From Sipunculus nudus (lineage: Eukaryota; Annelida; Sipuncula; Golfingiida; Sipunculidae): a DNA stretch of 64,000 nt. The notes under the pieces were generated by a model that saw nothing but the letters and a program-made list of their open reading frames with translations, was not told the origin of the DNA and did not search any database. Location of the stretch: contig CM049310.1 of NCBI GenBank assembly GCA_026874595.1, positions 7,564,001-7,628,000 on the forward strand, given 5' to 3'. Of the stretch, positions 12,291 through 24,161 are shown one piece after another (positions within the stretch are counted from its first letter, which is position 1; each line of letters opens with the position of its first letter). The position numbers were made by a program, and so were the translations under genes.

Positions 12291-12412
12291 CGTGTAGTTT
12301 CCATACAATGCCCCAGGATAGCTGTTGACTTTTAAACTTTAACCACAGGAAACAAACAGAAGAACCGACGGACAGGAAAAATCACATGTTTTGATGTTTT
12401 TATTATATTTAG

Positions 12413-12559
12413 GGTGAGAACACCATCCGGATGGAGGACATCCTGGCCACCATTGAGAGAGAGGGAGATTCTGTGGCCCTGATTTGTTTCTCGGGCGTAC
12501 AGTATTATACAGGACAATTGTTTGATATGGAAACCATCACAAAGGCGGGACACAAGAAG
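12413..12559 (+). CDS. KYNU: KYNU exon (first visible)
   Basis: Begins after a TTATATTTAG acceptor and ends before GTAGGC. It encodes 49 residues starting [17 protein letters not shown] and including [21 protein letters not shown], which corresponds to the region just before the PLP-binding segment in animal kynureninases. Both borders are phase 0. Confidence 0.93.
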
Positions 12560-15500
12560 GTAGGCCTCCTTTAACACGTGTTCATAGCTGATAGGCCATC
12601 TATATATCTATTCCTATGTAAGTTTCCCATGAATAAGCCTATCTGATTCGAAGTTACTCTCTTCTGCAAGGTTTTTTTGATCGCATAATGTACATGGCAT
12701 AATGGTTACTGCTGCGAGAGAAATGTTTTTGATATAGTACCAGAACTCATTGACAGATATACCCATAAACACCTTTTAAATAGGCTCATATCCACTGACA
12801 TGAAAGCATTAACACAAGCGGATCGGGGGAGGGGGGATGGGGGGATGTATCCGCCCGTGTCCTTCCTCAAGTATCCTTTTTTATCCTATGTACACTTGTA
12901 ACTGCATAAGTTCGTGAGTTCGGAGTTCGTGAGATTTTTCACGGCTATCCACCACCCAGGGTAACCGCTCTGCAGGATTAATTGGGAAAACCTTCCCAAA
13001 CGTCCGTGTGCCACTTCTTACAGTCTGGGGTTCTTCAGTATCATATTGTCACCGTCCTGCCCGTAGTTCCAAACCGAAATATAATTTAGCAGAGGCACAT
13101 GCTAAGTTTATTGTGAATCATCACGATTCATTAGATAAAAAAAATGAAAGTTGGTACCTCCATTAAAATTGTATCTAGAAAAAAATATAAAAGAACCTGC
13201 AGGCAGATGGCGCCACAGGTCTTGTTTAATCAGGAAAGCTATTATAGATTAACAGCCCGCCCGATTAAAAAAAACGTAAAACCAGAATTTTAGGTAGCGC
13301 ATCTGGTGAGGAGAGTTTATTACATAATTACATTCCACGTTGTATTGTGGTTTACAGGGCTGTGTGGTGGGCTTTGACCTGGCGCACGCTGTGGGTAACG
13401 TGGAGCTCTCGCTTCATGACTGGAACGTCGACTTTGCATGCTGGTGTACTTACAAGGTAACTGTATGTTTGTGTTGGATGTTTTATTTGGGTAAGATTTT
13501 GTGTGTAGACTGTCAAAATTTCAATCATTTATTTCAATTTAGCCAGAAATCTGCATTCATTGGAATGCAAGCCCTCGCAATGTTTGTGTGTGTGTGTGTG
13601 TGTGTGGGGGGGGGGGGGGGGTTACCTTGTTTGCATTCACTTATTTGGCCCATGTTCAAAAGTTCACTTGTGCTTAAGTGACTTTACATTTGTGAATTAT
13701 CCTTGATGACGTTTGAGTATCCAGATCATGTGTTGGATCCACACCAAAATCTAATGAATTCTTCTGTGTCCTATTCTCGAAATGCTCTAAACATTTAATG
13801 AGATTCTGTTTATGAATGCCTGAATTATATTGTGAATAAACACACAAACACGCACACGAACGCATATCTTCCGGCGGAGGCAATTAAATTGCAGATAAAA
13901 AAATCTATTTTCCCTAACATATCGACCCTATATTGATAATATTCAGGATTATGTTAACTCAATCCCGTTTAACAGTTGCTGAATGTATGTAAGGTAATTA
14001 ATCTTAAAGAAAGATGGATGCATATACAGGATCCTCCATCATTTCAAAGAATCCGGACATTGGTAAAATATAAATCTGGGCCTAGTTCTTGTAGTCGAAA
14101 CATTTAGATGTAAATATTCCAAACGCAGTTTTCTATCTGCATGTTATATCAAAATATAATTTTGATAAAGAACATATGGGAAATAAAGAACATATGGGAA
14201 AAGACTTGGTAACGTTGTAGAGTGATATAAAGTTTCTGCCGCATATATTTCTTTATACTAACACATTTACTGCACAATGTTCACCTTCGTATCTTCACCA
14301 GTATCTTAACTCCGGCGCCGGCGGGATAGCAGGTGCGTTCATCCACGACAGACACGCTATCAATGATTATCCTAAACTGCTGGGGTGGTGGGGCCACAAG
14401 ATGGACACACGCTTCCAGATGTCAAATGGTAAGTCTTTTACATGTACAGAGTACAGGTCTAACGTGTGGTATACACTGGAACTTCTCCTAGTGGGCACCT
14501 CCATAAAGTTGGTACCTGTATACAGGGAGCACTTTTTGACAGTCCCGATTTATAGCTCAGCTGACTGAAAGTCATCTGAGCTATAGCAATCACTCTTTGT
14601 CGGGCGTCCGTCTGTCCATCTGTCTCTCCGTCTGTCCGTCCGTTAACCAGGCACATATCGTAACCGCTGGTTCCGGAATCTTCTAGCTTCATATCTAGGG
14701 AGGTCCATGAAAAGTCTCCTTGGAAACGAGAAATTAGGTCTCTGTTCAATATATATCCTCTTAGCTATGGGGCTCCGAAGTACCCCCCCCCCCCCCAAGG
14801 ATAATGGAAAATTTGATACAAAAGCTTAAGTATCTGAACAACTAATGCATTTATCATCATGATTCTTTGCATGCATATTGATCATGGGGTCTTCCATTAG
14901 TTCCATTAGTTTTTTTTCGATTTTTTATAACGTATTTCTTTGTGTGTTTTTGAGACTTTCAAAGATGTGGAAATATGTTAACAGGGCACAAAATGTAACC
15001 ATTGGACTTAGAAACTTGTTAATTGACAGCTAGGGAGGGCCATTTAAAATCTCTATTGAAACCTGAAATAAGGTTTCTGTTACTCATATCCTCTGAGCTA
15101 TGGGGCTCAGAAGTGCCTCTCTGAATAAGTATAAATTTGATACAAAATCTCAAGTATCTCCACAACTATTGCATTAATAACCATGATTCTTTGCATGCAT
15201 ATTGAAAATGCATGGAGTCTTCCATTAGTTCCTGCAGACTGCTGGATTTATTTTTCAAATTTTTACCCATTTACTCTATTTCTTAGACTTTCAAAGATGT
15301 GGTCATCTGTTCACATGGCACGAATTGTAACCATTGGACATTGGAGTCTTCCATTAGTTCCTGCAGACTGCTAGATTTATTTTTAAAATTTTTACCCATT
15401 TACTCTATTTTTTAGACTTTCAAAGGTGTGGTCATCTGTTTACATGGCACAAATTTTAACCATTGGACATAGAAACTTCTAACTTTACATCCTGGGAGGG

Positions 15501-18500
15501 ACATGAACAATCACCATTGAAACCTTAAATTCAGTTTCTGTTTTTCATATCCTCTATGCTATGGAACTCAGAATTAGCCCCCCCCCCCCAAGAATAATTA
15601 AAAATTTGTTCCAAAAGCTCCAGTACCTGAACAACTGATGCATTGTTCTCCATAATTCTTTGCATGCGGTATTCATTAAGGACTGTTTCATCAGTCGCTG
15701 CAGACTGGTGGTGCCACCTGGATTTTTTTTTTCGATTTTTTTACATTTTTTCTCAATTTTTGAGACCTTCAAAGATGCAGTCGTCTGACTGTAAGTCATC
15801 TGATCACTCTTTGTCCGTCGTCCGTCTGTCCGTCCGTCCGTCTGTCCGTCCGTCCGTCTGTCCTAGAATCTTGTAACTTTACATTCTGAGAGTTCCATGA
15901 AAAATCTCCTTGGAAACCAGAAATTAGGTCTCTGTTACCCATATCCTTCGAGCTATGGGGCCTCAAAGTACCCCCCCCCCCCCCAGAATATTCAAAAATT
16001 TCATACAAAAACTTCAATATCTCATTAACTACATCTTTGATGGTCATGATTTTTTGCATACATATTGATCATGAGAAGTTTTATCACTTCCTGCAGACTG
16101 GTGGCGCCACCTGTATATTTCGATTTTTTACGATTTTTTTTCTCTATTTTTGATACCTTTAAAAATGTGAACATCTGTTAACAGGGCACAAATCGTAAAG
16201 ACTGGACCTAGAATCTTAATTCTTGACACACTGAGAGACCTATGGAAAGTCTCCATGGAAACCAGAAATTAGGTCTCTGTTACCCATATCCTTTAAGCTA
16301 TGGGGCCCGAAAGTACCCCCCCCAGAGTAGTCAAAAATTTCATACAAAAACTTTAATATCTCATTAACCACATCACTGATGGTCATTATTTTTTGCATAA
16401 ATATTTATCATGAGATATTTCATCAGTGTCTACAGACTGGTGGCGCCACCTGTATTTTTCGATTTTTTACGAATTTTTTTCTCTATTTTTGATACCTTTG
16501 AAAATGTGAACATCTGTTAACCTATGAAAAGTCTCCATGGAAACCTGAAATAAGGTCTCTGTTACCCATATCCTTTGAGCTGTGGGGCTCCCATCACCCC
16601 CAAGAAAAATGAAAAATTTGATAAAAACAAACTGCAACATCTCAATAACTACAGAACTGATGGTCATGATTTTTGGCATACATATTAATCAAGAGGTGTT
16701 CCATCAGTTCCTGCAGACTGGTGATGCCACCTGTATTTTTTTTTCAAATTTTTTCAATTTTTTTTCTCTATTTTTGAGACTTTTAAGGATGTAGTTATCT
16801 GTCAACAGGGTACAAATCGTAACGACTGGACCTAGAATCTTCATTCTTGATACACAGGGAGACCCATGAAAAGTCAACATGGAAACCTGAAATTAGGTCT
16901 CTGTTACCCATATCCTTTGAGCTATGGCACTCCAAAGTACAGCTCAGAATAATGGAAAAATTGATACAAAAGCTGAAATATCTGAACAACTAATGCAGTG
17001 ATCACCATAATTGTTTGTATCGATATTGATCATGGAGTGTTTCATCAGTTTCTGCAGACTGGTGGCACCACCTGTATTTGTTTGGGGTTTTTAACGAATT
17101 TTTTTCTCTATTTTTTCGACCTTTAAAGATATGAACATCTGTTAACAGGGCACAAATCATAACAACTGGACCTAGAATCTTCATTCTTGACACACTGGGA
17201 GACCCATGAAAAGTCTCCATGGAAACTTGAAATTAGGTCTCTGTTACTCATATCCTTCAAGCTATAGGACTCCGAAGTATCCCTCAGAATAATGGACAAT
17301 TTGATACAAAAGCTGAAGTTTCTGAACAACTAATGCAGAGATCACCATGATTCTTTGCATGGATATTGATTATTGAGTGTTTTATCAGTTTCTGCAGACT
17401 GGTGGCACCATCTGAATTTGTTCAGGTTTTTTTACAAATTTTTTTCTCTATTTTTGAGACCTTTAAGGATGCTGTCATCTGTTAACGTGGCACTAATTGT
17501 AACAACAGGACTTAGAATCTTCATTCTTGTCATGCAAGGAGGCCCATGAAAAGTGTCTGTGGAAACCTGAAATTAGGTCTCTGTTACCCATATCCTTCAA
17601 GCTATAGGACTCCGAAGTATCCCTCAGAATAATGGACAATTTGATACAAAAGCTGAAGTTTCTGAACAACTAATGCAGGGATCACCATGATTCTTTGCAT
17701 GGATATTGATTATTGAGTATTTCATCAGTTTCTGCAGACTGGTGGCACCACCTGTATATGTTCAGGTTTTTTTACGAATTTTTTTCTCTATTTTTGAGTC
17801 CTTTAAGGATGTTGTCATCTGTTAACGTGGCACAAATTGTAACAGCAGGACTTAGAATCTTTATTCTTATCATGCAAGGAGGCCCATGAAAAGTGTCTGT
17901 GGAAACCTGAAATTAGGTCTCTGTTACCCATATCCTTCAAGCTACAGGACTCTGATGTATCCCTCAGAATAATGGAAAATTTTATACAAAAGCTGAAGTA
18001 TCTGAACAACTAATGCAGAGTTCACCATGATTCTTTGCATGGATATTGACCATTAAGTGTTTATTAGTTTCAGCAGACTGGTGGAACCACCTGTGTTTTT
18101 TTTTAAAGTTTATGCATTTTTTATCTATTTTTGAGATATAAATACAGTCACAATCTTGCCCTGTTGGTTAATCTGTTTGATGCTTCAGTTGAATGGGTAT
18201 ATACTACAATTCAGATGATAAAATTTCCTTTGGCAAATCTCTTCCCAGTCAGCTAAGCGTCATGACCAATGGGTCACTTGTTAGTTATGTTACGACCATG
18301 GAGGGGCATCTATACAGGGGGGAGGGGGATACCCCCCTCTTTTGAGCAATCGACATGGTCCCCACCCCCACCACCACCCCCATCCACGATCCACAATCTG
18401 GATATAATAATATTTATATATTGGAAATGAAATATATTTAAAAAAAAAGATAATAGACTGGTTCCTTTTTCTGAGTTTAATATGAAATGTTATATATCTA

Positions 18501-19617
18501 AACCTGTGTGTCTGTTTATAAAAAGAGTTGTCCCAATTTGATTTTCCTCCCACGCCTGTGAGTCATTCCCACACCCTACGAGATAAATTGACCCCACTGC
18601 GACCATGACCTCTATCACGTTGGCAGTTTGGCCCAGTCCTTATGGTGCCCACGTTATAGATGTTTCACTATATTATTATCTAACCTGTTACGTACGACCA
18701 TAACGGCATGTGCCCGTGTCTGTCGTCACCCTGCGGTTGCGCGTTTTTCATCGGCCATTAAACAATAGACGAACCTGAATATTTGCTTGTTCCTACATTG
18801 TCATAAAGGAAAATGTTCATAAGTGAGTCTGTTATGTTTTGGACCCTTTTTCATAATTCTCATGGAGTTATTTTACATGAGGCAGCATTTTACACCAGAG
18901 ATAACCTAGAGTCTTGGCAAAATGTAACGAATTATATAAAATAATAATGGCAAACAATAAAATGACAATAATTATATGTGGCACTTGTTGAACCTTTCAT
19001 TGATGTATGATATTGAAGTATTTTCTTCCATTATAATGGCTTTTGGTACAAAAGAATGGTTGTAAACTTCTTTGTACAGAAAACATAAAAGACTTTAAAG
19101 AAACATGTATCTAAAATATTGAGATATGCTTTCATCACAATTCAGCGGCGGCCATAACAAAAGGCCAGTTTTTGCTTGCATGTAAAATGTAACGCTGAAA
19201 TTGCAAATTCTAGTTGAACAGCGCAATAATCTTTTATTTTATAACAGAGATGGACTTGGCCCCTGGGATTGCCGGTTACAGACTGTCAAATCCATCAATT
19301 CTGCAATGTGCCTCGTTACTGGCAAGTTTGGATGTGAGTATACAAAACTGATTGTGTATGAGCAGTTGGAAGGCTTTTCTTCTGTTAAAAATAATGTGTT
19401 TGGAGAGGAAACTGCTTGGGTCGAGGTGGCTAATTGTAATGCTGGTTTTTTATAAGTGCGCTCTACGTTCGTTTGCGTTCTGCGTAATCATAGTTTATAT
19501 ATAGGGACGTTTTTATTTTCCGTGTTGATACAGGTTTGATACTCTTATTCATGTATTTAAATTTTGTAAGTCAGTCCACCATGCTGCAAACAGAAATTTA
19601 TATAATCTATATTCTAT

Positions 19618-19715
<98 letters not shown>

Positions 19716-19723
19716 TATAATAT

Positions 19724-19765
<42 letters not shown>

Positions 19766-21862
19766 AGGAGTGCTTCTAATGCTCTCTACGCAGAACGCAA
19801 AGTAGGTTTAAAAGCGTGTCATGAATCAGCCATCTGAAACAATCAATTCTATGATTTCTTTACAAAGACATCAGATGTTTGTTGGTTCTCTTTTTTTTAC
19901 AGTTCATGGTGTCGCATCATTATATTTACCTCACCATCTCTTCTCCAGGTATATATGGAGACGTCTATGAAGGAGTTACGCGCCAAATCTACACTTCTGA
20001 CGGGCTACCTGGAGTTGCTCCTCAAACACTACTACCCCAAGCACAGTGAGAACCAGGAGGACCCATACGTGGAAATAATTACACCCGCTGACCCTAGGTG
20101 GCGCGGCTGTCAGCTGTCGGTGATGTTTTCCGTGCCCATAACTCGAGTTTTTGAGAAGCTTACCCTGAGAGGGGTAGTGGTAAGTAATAATTAGTATACA
20201 GTTATTTTATAAAGAAACAATAGGTAAAGTTTTACTTGACAAAAATTAGAGTCTACATGAAAGCTTTGCTTATCAATCAAACTGTAGTCGGCTTTTTGTT
20301 CGCGAGATTTTCAAATTTGTGACATTCTCTGAAGAAAAATAATCGAGAAAATAAAACCTTCGTAAATAAGACGCCCCAGGAAACTACACATGTGAACATT
20401 CGATTGATATTATAATATTTTACATTATAGACCTATAATAAACAAGAGTTCCATTCATTCGATGTTCATAATAGGTCCTTCCCAAAACGTAAAAAAATTT
20501 AATTTAACATTTTAATAATTCATTCGATAAAATAAACACTGTGAAGGTTACTGTAGGGTTTTAACGCGAAAAGCTAACCCTCGCGAAACACTAAAAAGGG
20601 GAAATCGCAAGATTTTAATCTCGCGATTCTGGAGGCAAGCACAGTAAGTTGATTATTAGTGTCAACGTAACAAAATCAGAATCTAGGCAGGCTTTAGTTT
20701 GATTACTTAAATGTAATAGTCGCTGGTGAAACCAGGGCTGTGTTGAAGTGTCCTGCCGGACCTTTCATCTTCGACACAGCTGCCGTTTATGAATTAATAT
20801 TTAAAATAAAACAGAACAAGGGCCTGGAGACACAATAATCCCCCGCCATATGTATAACTAGGAAAGTGTGGCATTAGTGATACCCAAATTTTGCCAAACC
20901 TTTGCAAGAACCCCTTTAAAAAATTCGTTAAGCGAAGAAAGTCGCTAAACAGGGGTGGCGCCATCTGCTGGTAAAATCAAATGTCAGTTACGTGCGGAGT
21001 TAGTCTGTAAAATTTGGCGAAGAAAGGCGCAAGATTCTTAGAGATATGTGGTCCATGTGCGCATTAAAATAATGGGGCGGGACGGCCGGACAGAAGCACA
21101 GACGCGGACCATTTTAGTAGTCCCCCTCTTTATGGCGGGGGACTAAAAATGCTCTGTGGAATCGCCGTTCCTATCTTTTCGCGTTTATTAACAATGTTGC
21201 TAATATGCAACTATCTGCTTAATTTTTGTTGCCCTAGCGACTCGAAAATACATGTCGCAAATTGCCATCAAACGTCTCTCCATTACACTCATATGCACGT
21301 CTGTCATATCCATTTTACTATGCTGATACTGGTAAAACTATCGCCAGTGCATTCAGTGTTCATCCCCGCATCCTTCCAGTGATGAGTTCACTGTAGGGTG
21401 AATAGTAGTAGGTAATTTTTTTTTTTTATTTTAATTCTGTTTGAATTCAAGCACAGGGATTTTAGCCTGCAATACATCAACAGAATTATTTCGGTCATGA
21501 GGGAATAGGGTCTGAGCCCAAATAACAAATAATGAATATTATTACAAAAATTTTGTTTCATGGATGAGATCGTTTGTCGTAAATTGATTGGTTAAATGTT
21601 CAAGGGCCATAAGCTGACTGGCCGCTTCGTACTTAGCTCTGATCTAATTGCCATCAACACGTAAACTGATGTTACTAAAAAACTGGTCAACCTTGCACTT
21701 AAGGCGGATTATAATCTATCATTTACTTGTTTATACTGGCAGTTGGACAAGCGAGAGCCCAACGTGTTACGCGTTGCTCCGAGCCCACTTGTGAACAAGT
21801 TCGAGGATGTACACCGCTTTGTGGGACTCTTAGGAGAGTCTCTGCAGGAAGCCACCATGTGA
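12413..21862 (+). CDS. KYNU: Kynureninase, 3' half of gene (six exons, C-terminal 269 residues)
   Basis: Kynureninase is a cytosolic PLP enzyme of tryptophan breakdown. It hydrolyses kynurenine or 3-hydroxykynurenine to anthranilate or 3-hydroxyanthranilate plus alanine. Six exons (12413-12559, 13358-13456, 14302-14428, 19248-19333, 19949-20179, 21743-21862) all have AG/GT borders and compatible phases, and sum to 810 nt ending in TGA. Family landmarks are visible: [23 protein letters not shown] with the PLP-contacting Asp and His; WCTYKYLN with the Schiff-base Lys after Tyr; [17 protein letters not shown] with the substrate-contacting Ser-Asn; and LRVAPSPL with the conserved Arg. No frameshift or internal stop was seen, so the gene looks functional. 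The N-terminal ~200 residues (substrate loop, GNSLGL-type motif) were not found upstream and probably lie outside the window. The assignment is very secure; the exact 5' border of the first listed exon assumes phase 0. Confidence 0.96.
12901..13060 (+). mobile_element. SINE fragment in a KYNU intron
   Basis: Contains TTTTTCACGGCTATCCACC, then ACCCAGGG, CCGCTCTGCAGG and TTAAT. It matches the inverted copy at 55985-56225. The tRNA-like head is damaged here (GTGAGTTCGGAGTTCGTGAG). The element sits in sense orientation in the intron between 12559 and 13358. Confidence 0.65.
13358..13456 (+). CDS. KYNU: KYNU exon with PLP-binding core
   Basis: Begins after TTTACAG and ends before GTAACT. The 33 residues include [18 protein letters not shown] and end in WCTYK. 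The terminal Lys is the family's Schiff-base lysine, and the Asp and His of FDLAH contact the PLP ring. The exon is phase 0 at both ends. Confidence 0.95.
13585..13622. repeat. (GT)n then poly-G
   Basis: Alternating TG followed by about 15 G, inside a KYNU intron. Confidence 0.9.
14302..14428 (+). CDS. KYNU: KYNU exon (YLNSGAGG segment)
   Basis: Begins after TTCACCAG and ends in a phase-1 donor (AATG/GTAAGT). It encodes [18 protein letters not shown], then [17 protein letters not shown]. The Trp of GWWGH matches the active-site Trp of the family. The last base joins the AG of the next exon to form a Glu codon. Confidence 0.95.
14553..18282 (+). mobile_element. Family D Helentron-like element, copy D2, with ~342-bp tandem interior
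   Basis: It starts AGCTCAGCTGACTGAAAGTC, a hairpin-forming 5' end followed by a (TCCG/TCTG)-rich stretch. It ends AGTCAGCTAAGCGTCATGAC, then CAATGGGTCACTTGTT. The interior carries about ten direct copies of one unit. The phrase GGTCTCTGTTACCCATATCC recurs near 14727, 15072, 15532, 15927, 16271, 16553, 16892, 17236, 17577 and 17917, spaced 282-460 bp and mostly 339-345 bp. Neighbouring units near the right end are the most alike. The whole element lies in the KYNU intron between 14428 and 19248. Confidence 0.75.
18283..19247. other. Remainder of the long KYNU intron
   Basis: No coding or repeat element was clearly recognised, apart from a C-rich stretch at 18320-18385. Confidence 0.5.
19248..19333 (+). 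CDS. KYNU: KYNU exon ([10 protein letters not shown] segment)
   Basis: This 86-nt exon is easy to miss because the longest open frame here is a different one. After the acceptor ATAACAG it reads (G)AG ATG GAC, giving [20 protein letters not shown] and then CASLLASLD. It ends before GTGAGT. The Ser-Asn pair in RLSNPS matches the substrate-contacting residues of kynureninase. The phase-1 start fits the previous donor and the phase-0 end fits the next exon. Confidence 0.94.
19622..19760. repeat. (CT)n-(TA)n-(GA)n compound microsatellite
   Basis: CT run 19622-19648, TA run 19649-19718 and GA run 19726-19760, in KYNU intron DNA. Because CT and GA are complementary, the whole is a long inverted repeat centred on the TA run. 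Confidence 0.95.
19949..20179 (+). CDS. KYNU: KYNU exon (C-terminal domain)
   Basis: Begins after TTCTCCAG and ends before GTAAGT. The 77 residues run from [20 protein letters not shown] to LTLRGVV, and include [20 protein letters not shown]. This is the small C-terminal domain of the fold-type I PLP enzyme. Confidence 0.95.
20280..20640. repeat. MITE-like repeat, related to 11325-11670
   Basis: Begins with GTAGTCGGCTTTTTGTTCGC and ends near TTTTAATCTCGCGATTC. CGCGAGATTTTCAA near the left is mirrored by the right-end CTCGCG. It lies in the last KYNU intron. Confidence 0.6.
20817..21152. mobile_element. Short non-autonomous element with GGCGGGGG inverted ends
   Basis: TAATCCCCCGCCATA near the left is the inverse of TATGGCGGGGGACTA at the right. 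Close to the right end, AGTCCCCC and GGGGGACT form a hairpin. No protein is encoded. It lies in the last KYNU intron. The class is uncertain: it could be a simple TIR MITE or a short element with asymmetric ends. Confidence 0.55.
21743..21862 (+). CDS. KYNU: KYNU last coding exon with stop
   Basis: Begins after the acceptor TATACTGGCAG. It reads [20 protein letters not shown], then [19 protein letters not shown] and TGA. The Arg of LRVAP matches the conserved Arg that binds the substrate carboxylate. The stop is at 21860-21862. Confidence 0.95.
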   Translation: MDKREPNVLRVAPSPLVNKFEDVHRFVGLLGESLQEATM

Positions 21863-22690
21863 CCTCTCTCTGAACATACGCCTGGCCTGCCAAGTTCGTC
21901 ATTACCTACATTCAGAAAGTTATGTTTTTTTTACCTTCCTGTTTTTATGTATTTCTAATGGAAAGTTGATAATGAAATATTCAGAACATTCAAACGTTAC
22001 AAGGTGTCATGTAGGCCTAAAGGAATATAGGCATTTCCTTAATTTATTGTTAATACAATTGTGTGTGTGTGTGTGTGTTGTTATCGACATGAGTATACAC
22101 CATTGGGAAACCTAGCAAAATGCATTCCTCACATATTACGGTAATACCGCTTCCACGTCTCAGCACCATCTTGTGTTAATTTTAGTGAAGCACATGACCT
22201 GTATGGAAGTAATATTATAATTGATTAATGCCTTCGTATATCCTCATAGTGCAGAAGGATTGCACACGTGAATGTATTTACTGCAGTGAGATAAAGTTTA
22301 ATCAAATGTTTAATCATTTTTAAATATCTAAATGGTTCAAGGTACAAGATCAGGGACAAGAATGAGAAGCAGTTACGGTAACAATAATCGTGTACCAAGA
22401 TACCCTATTATATTTTCGACATGAAGTCGCAAGGTACACGGACTCATTAAAGGTGTATACAGTAACTTATTAGTTAACCTCTTCTTTTAAACGTTATATG
22501 ACACATTTTTGTTTGCAAATGACGGTTTCTGAATTGTATTATTTATCTAATATCTATGATTTCTGTGTGCATATGGTTTAAAAGTCGTAAATCACTTTTC
22601 AGATTCTTGTGACAAAAACCCAAATTGCATGAAAAACAGATTGTCATTAAAATGTATCGATTGAACAATAAAAAGACTTGAAACGAATCA
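21863..22690 (+). other. KYNU: Probable KYNU 3' UTR with poly(A) signal
   Basis: The AT-rich sequence after the stop codon contains a (GT)n run near 22057-22078. A canonical AATAAA lies at 22667-22672, which could end transcription near 22690. No other strong signal is needed before it, but alternative poly(A) sites cannot be excluded. Confidence 0.5.
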
Positions 22691-24134
22691 CTGATTCATG
22701 CGTAAATCCTTTTATTTTAATATTTTTTTTTTTTTGAGATGCATGATTCATTATCACAAATCCCATGAAAAAGATCAGAAAGAACGGCCCCAGGAAATAT
22801 TTCTTACTATCTTTAACTTGTTGCAAATGAAAATATACAGTATTTATCTAGATTTAAACATGACCATGTACACGTTGTAGGTATATATTGTCTTGAAAAG
22901 GGGTGGGGGGCATGGCCCATTCCGCACCTCCCTCGCTACGCCCCTGCTTACGTGCAATGTGATCACATAGTACTCCGATGAAAAAGAAATGTAAAATATT
23001 AATATATTGCATGTTATGAACGTCCCTATACAACTGTCATTTATCCATTCCATTGACAAAATTTCGTGATGTAAAATTTAAAAGCAAATTTGGTATTATT
23101 CATACGTTACAGAAATAAACATGTATTATGCATGAGATAACTATAGAGTAAAACAAAATCATTTCCAAAATACCTGGATTCCAAAGTTTTAAACGATAGT
23201 TACCGTGAAATAAAAATTAACGATTTTTACCGGTGTAATAATCTTCATATACAACTACATCTCAGACACTTGGCCTGGCGTCAAAGAGGGAAACACCATC
23301 AGGGCCTGGCTTGCCAGTTGACATCCCAATCAAAAATTTTGGAAATGACCCCGGCTGGCAAGGCCACACTAAAAAGTCCATTGTATTTGCCACTGTATTT
23401 AATTAAATTACTTAACCGTGAATGGGTATACTAGGTCGTCAGAAATATTACTTTGTTAAACGTACCTGGTATCGATCCCATCAAAGAACTCATTATGTGT
23501 TACTTTGTTTTAAAAAAGTCAGCGGGTAACCTAGCGTCATTGCCGCCCCTCTAACAAAACATTACAAAACTGGACAAAATGTAGAAACATATCACGTCAA
23601 GTGTCTTTGTTATAGGATTTTAGTTTACAATAACGCAGATATATATGGAGGAATTCATTGGCAGGGAATTCCTTCGCCACATATTAAAGAGCAGTCATCT
23701 CTTTGCTGATGTAAATCAAAAGATCTTTCTAACTTTAAACAAGTATATTTCATTATGCAGTTCACAGAAGTGAAAAAATTGTAACTAGAAAAGCCTTTGC
23801 AAAACAGGTCATATTATCGATCGGGTTCTGACATTGCAAGACCGCTGATCGAATAATGAATAATAACAGATTTGAATTTCTTTTCCTGCGTAGCTTCCCG
23901 CTGTAGAGATCGTTCGCAAATCATTTGGTTGGTTCCACTACCCAGTTTATACTTCCTGTAATTCTTGGATTGGGACACAAAAACAAAACATTGAAAAACA
24001 TCAAACCTTTAAATTTTTCTCCAATCATGAAAATAGCCAAATTTGTTCTTTTTTAGGAACTCATCTGACAATTCATTATAAAAATTCCCCGAAATGCCGC
24101 CCAAAAAATGTGGCGCCCGAGGCGGACCGCCCTT

Positions 24135-24161
24135 CCCCCCCCCCCCCCCCCCCCCCCCCCC
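24135..24161. repeat. Poly-C tract
   Basis: About 27 C in a row. It produces false proline- or glycine-rich open frames on both strands. Confidence 0.95.

Larger units (their letters stand above)
10969..12412. other. DNA upstream of the first visible KYNU exon
   Basis: Probably KYNU intron, as the gene must continue to the left. It holds a repeat at 11325-11670 and degenerate TACATTAATCCTGCATC units at 12130-12290. No KYNU exon was recognised. Confidence 0.5.

Noticed and set aside
19201-19455. 84-codon plus-strand open frame across a KYNU exon
   Set aside because: The real exon (19248-19333) uses another frame, which matches kynureninase ([10 protein letters not shown]) and has fitting splice sites.
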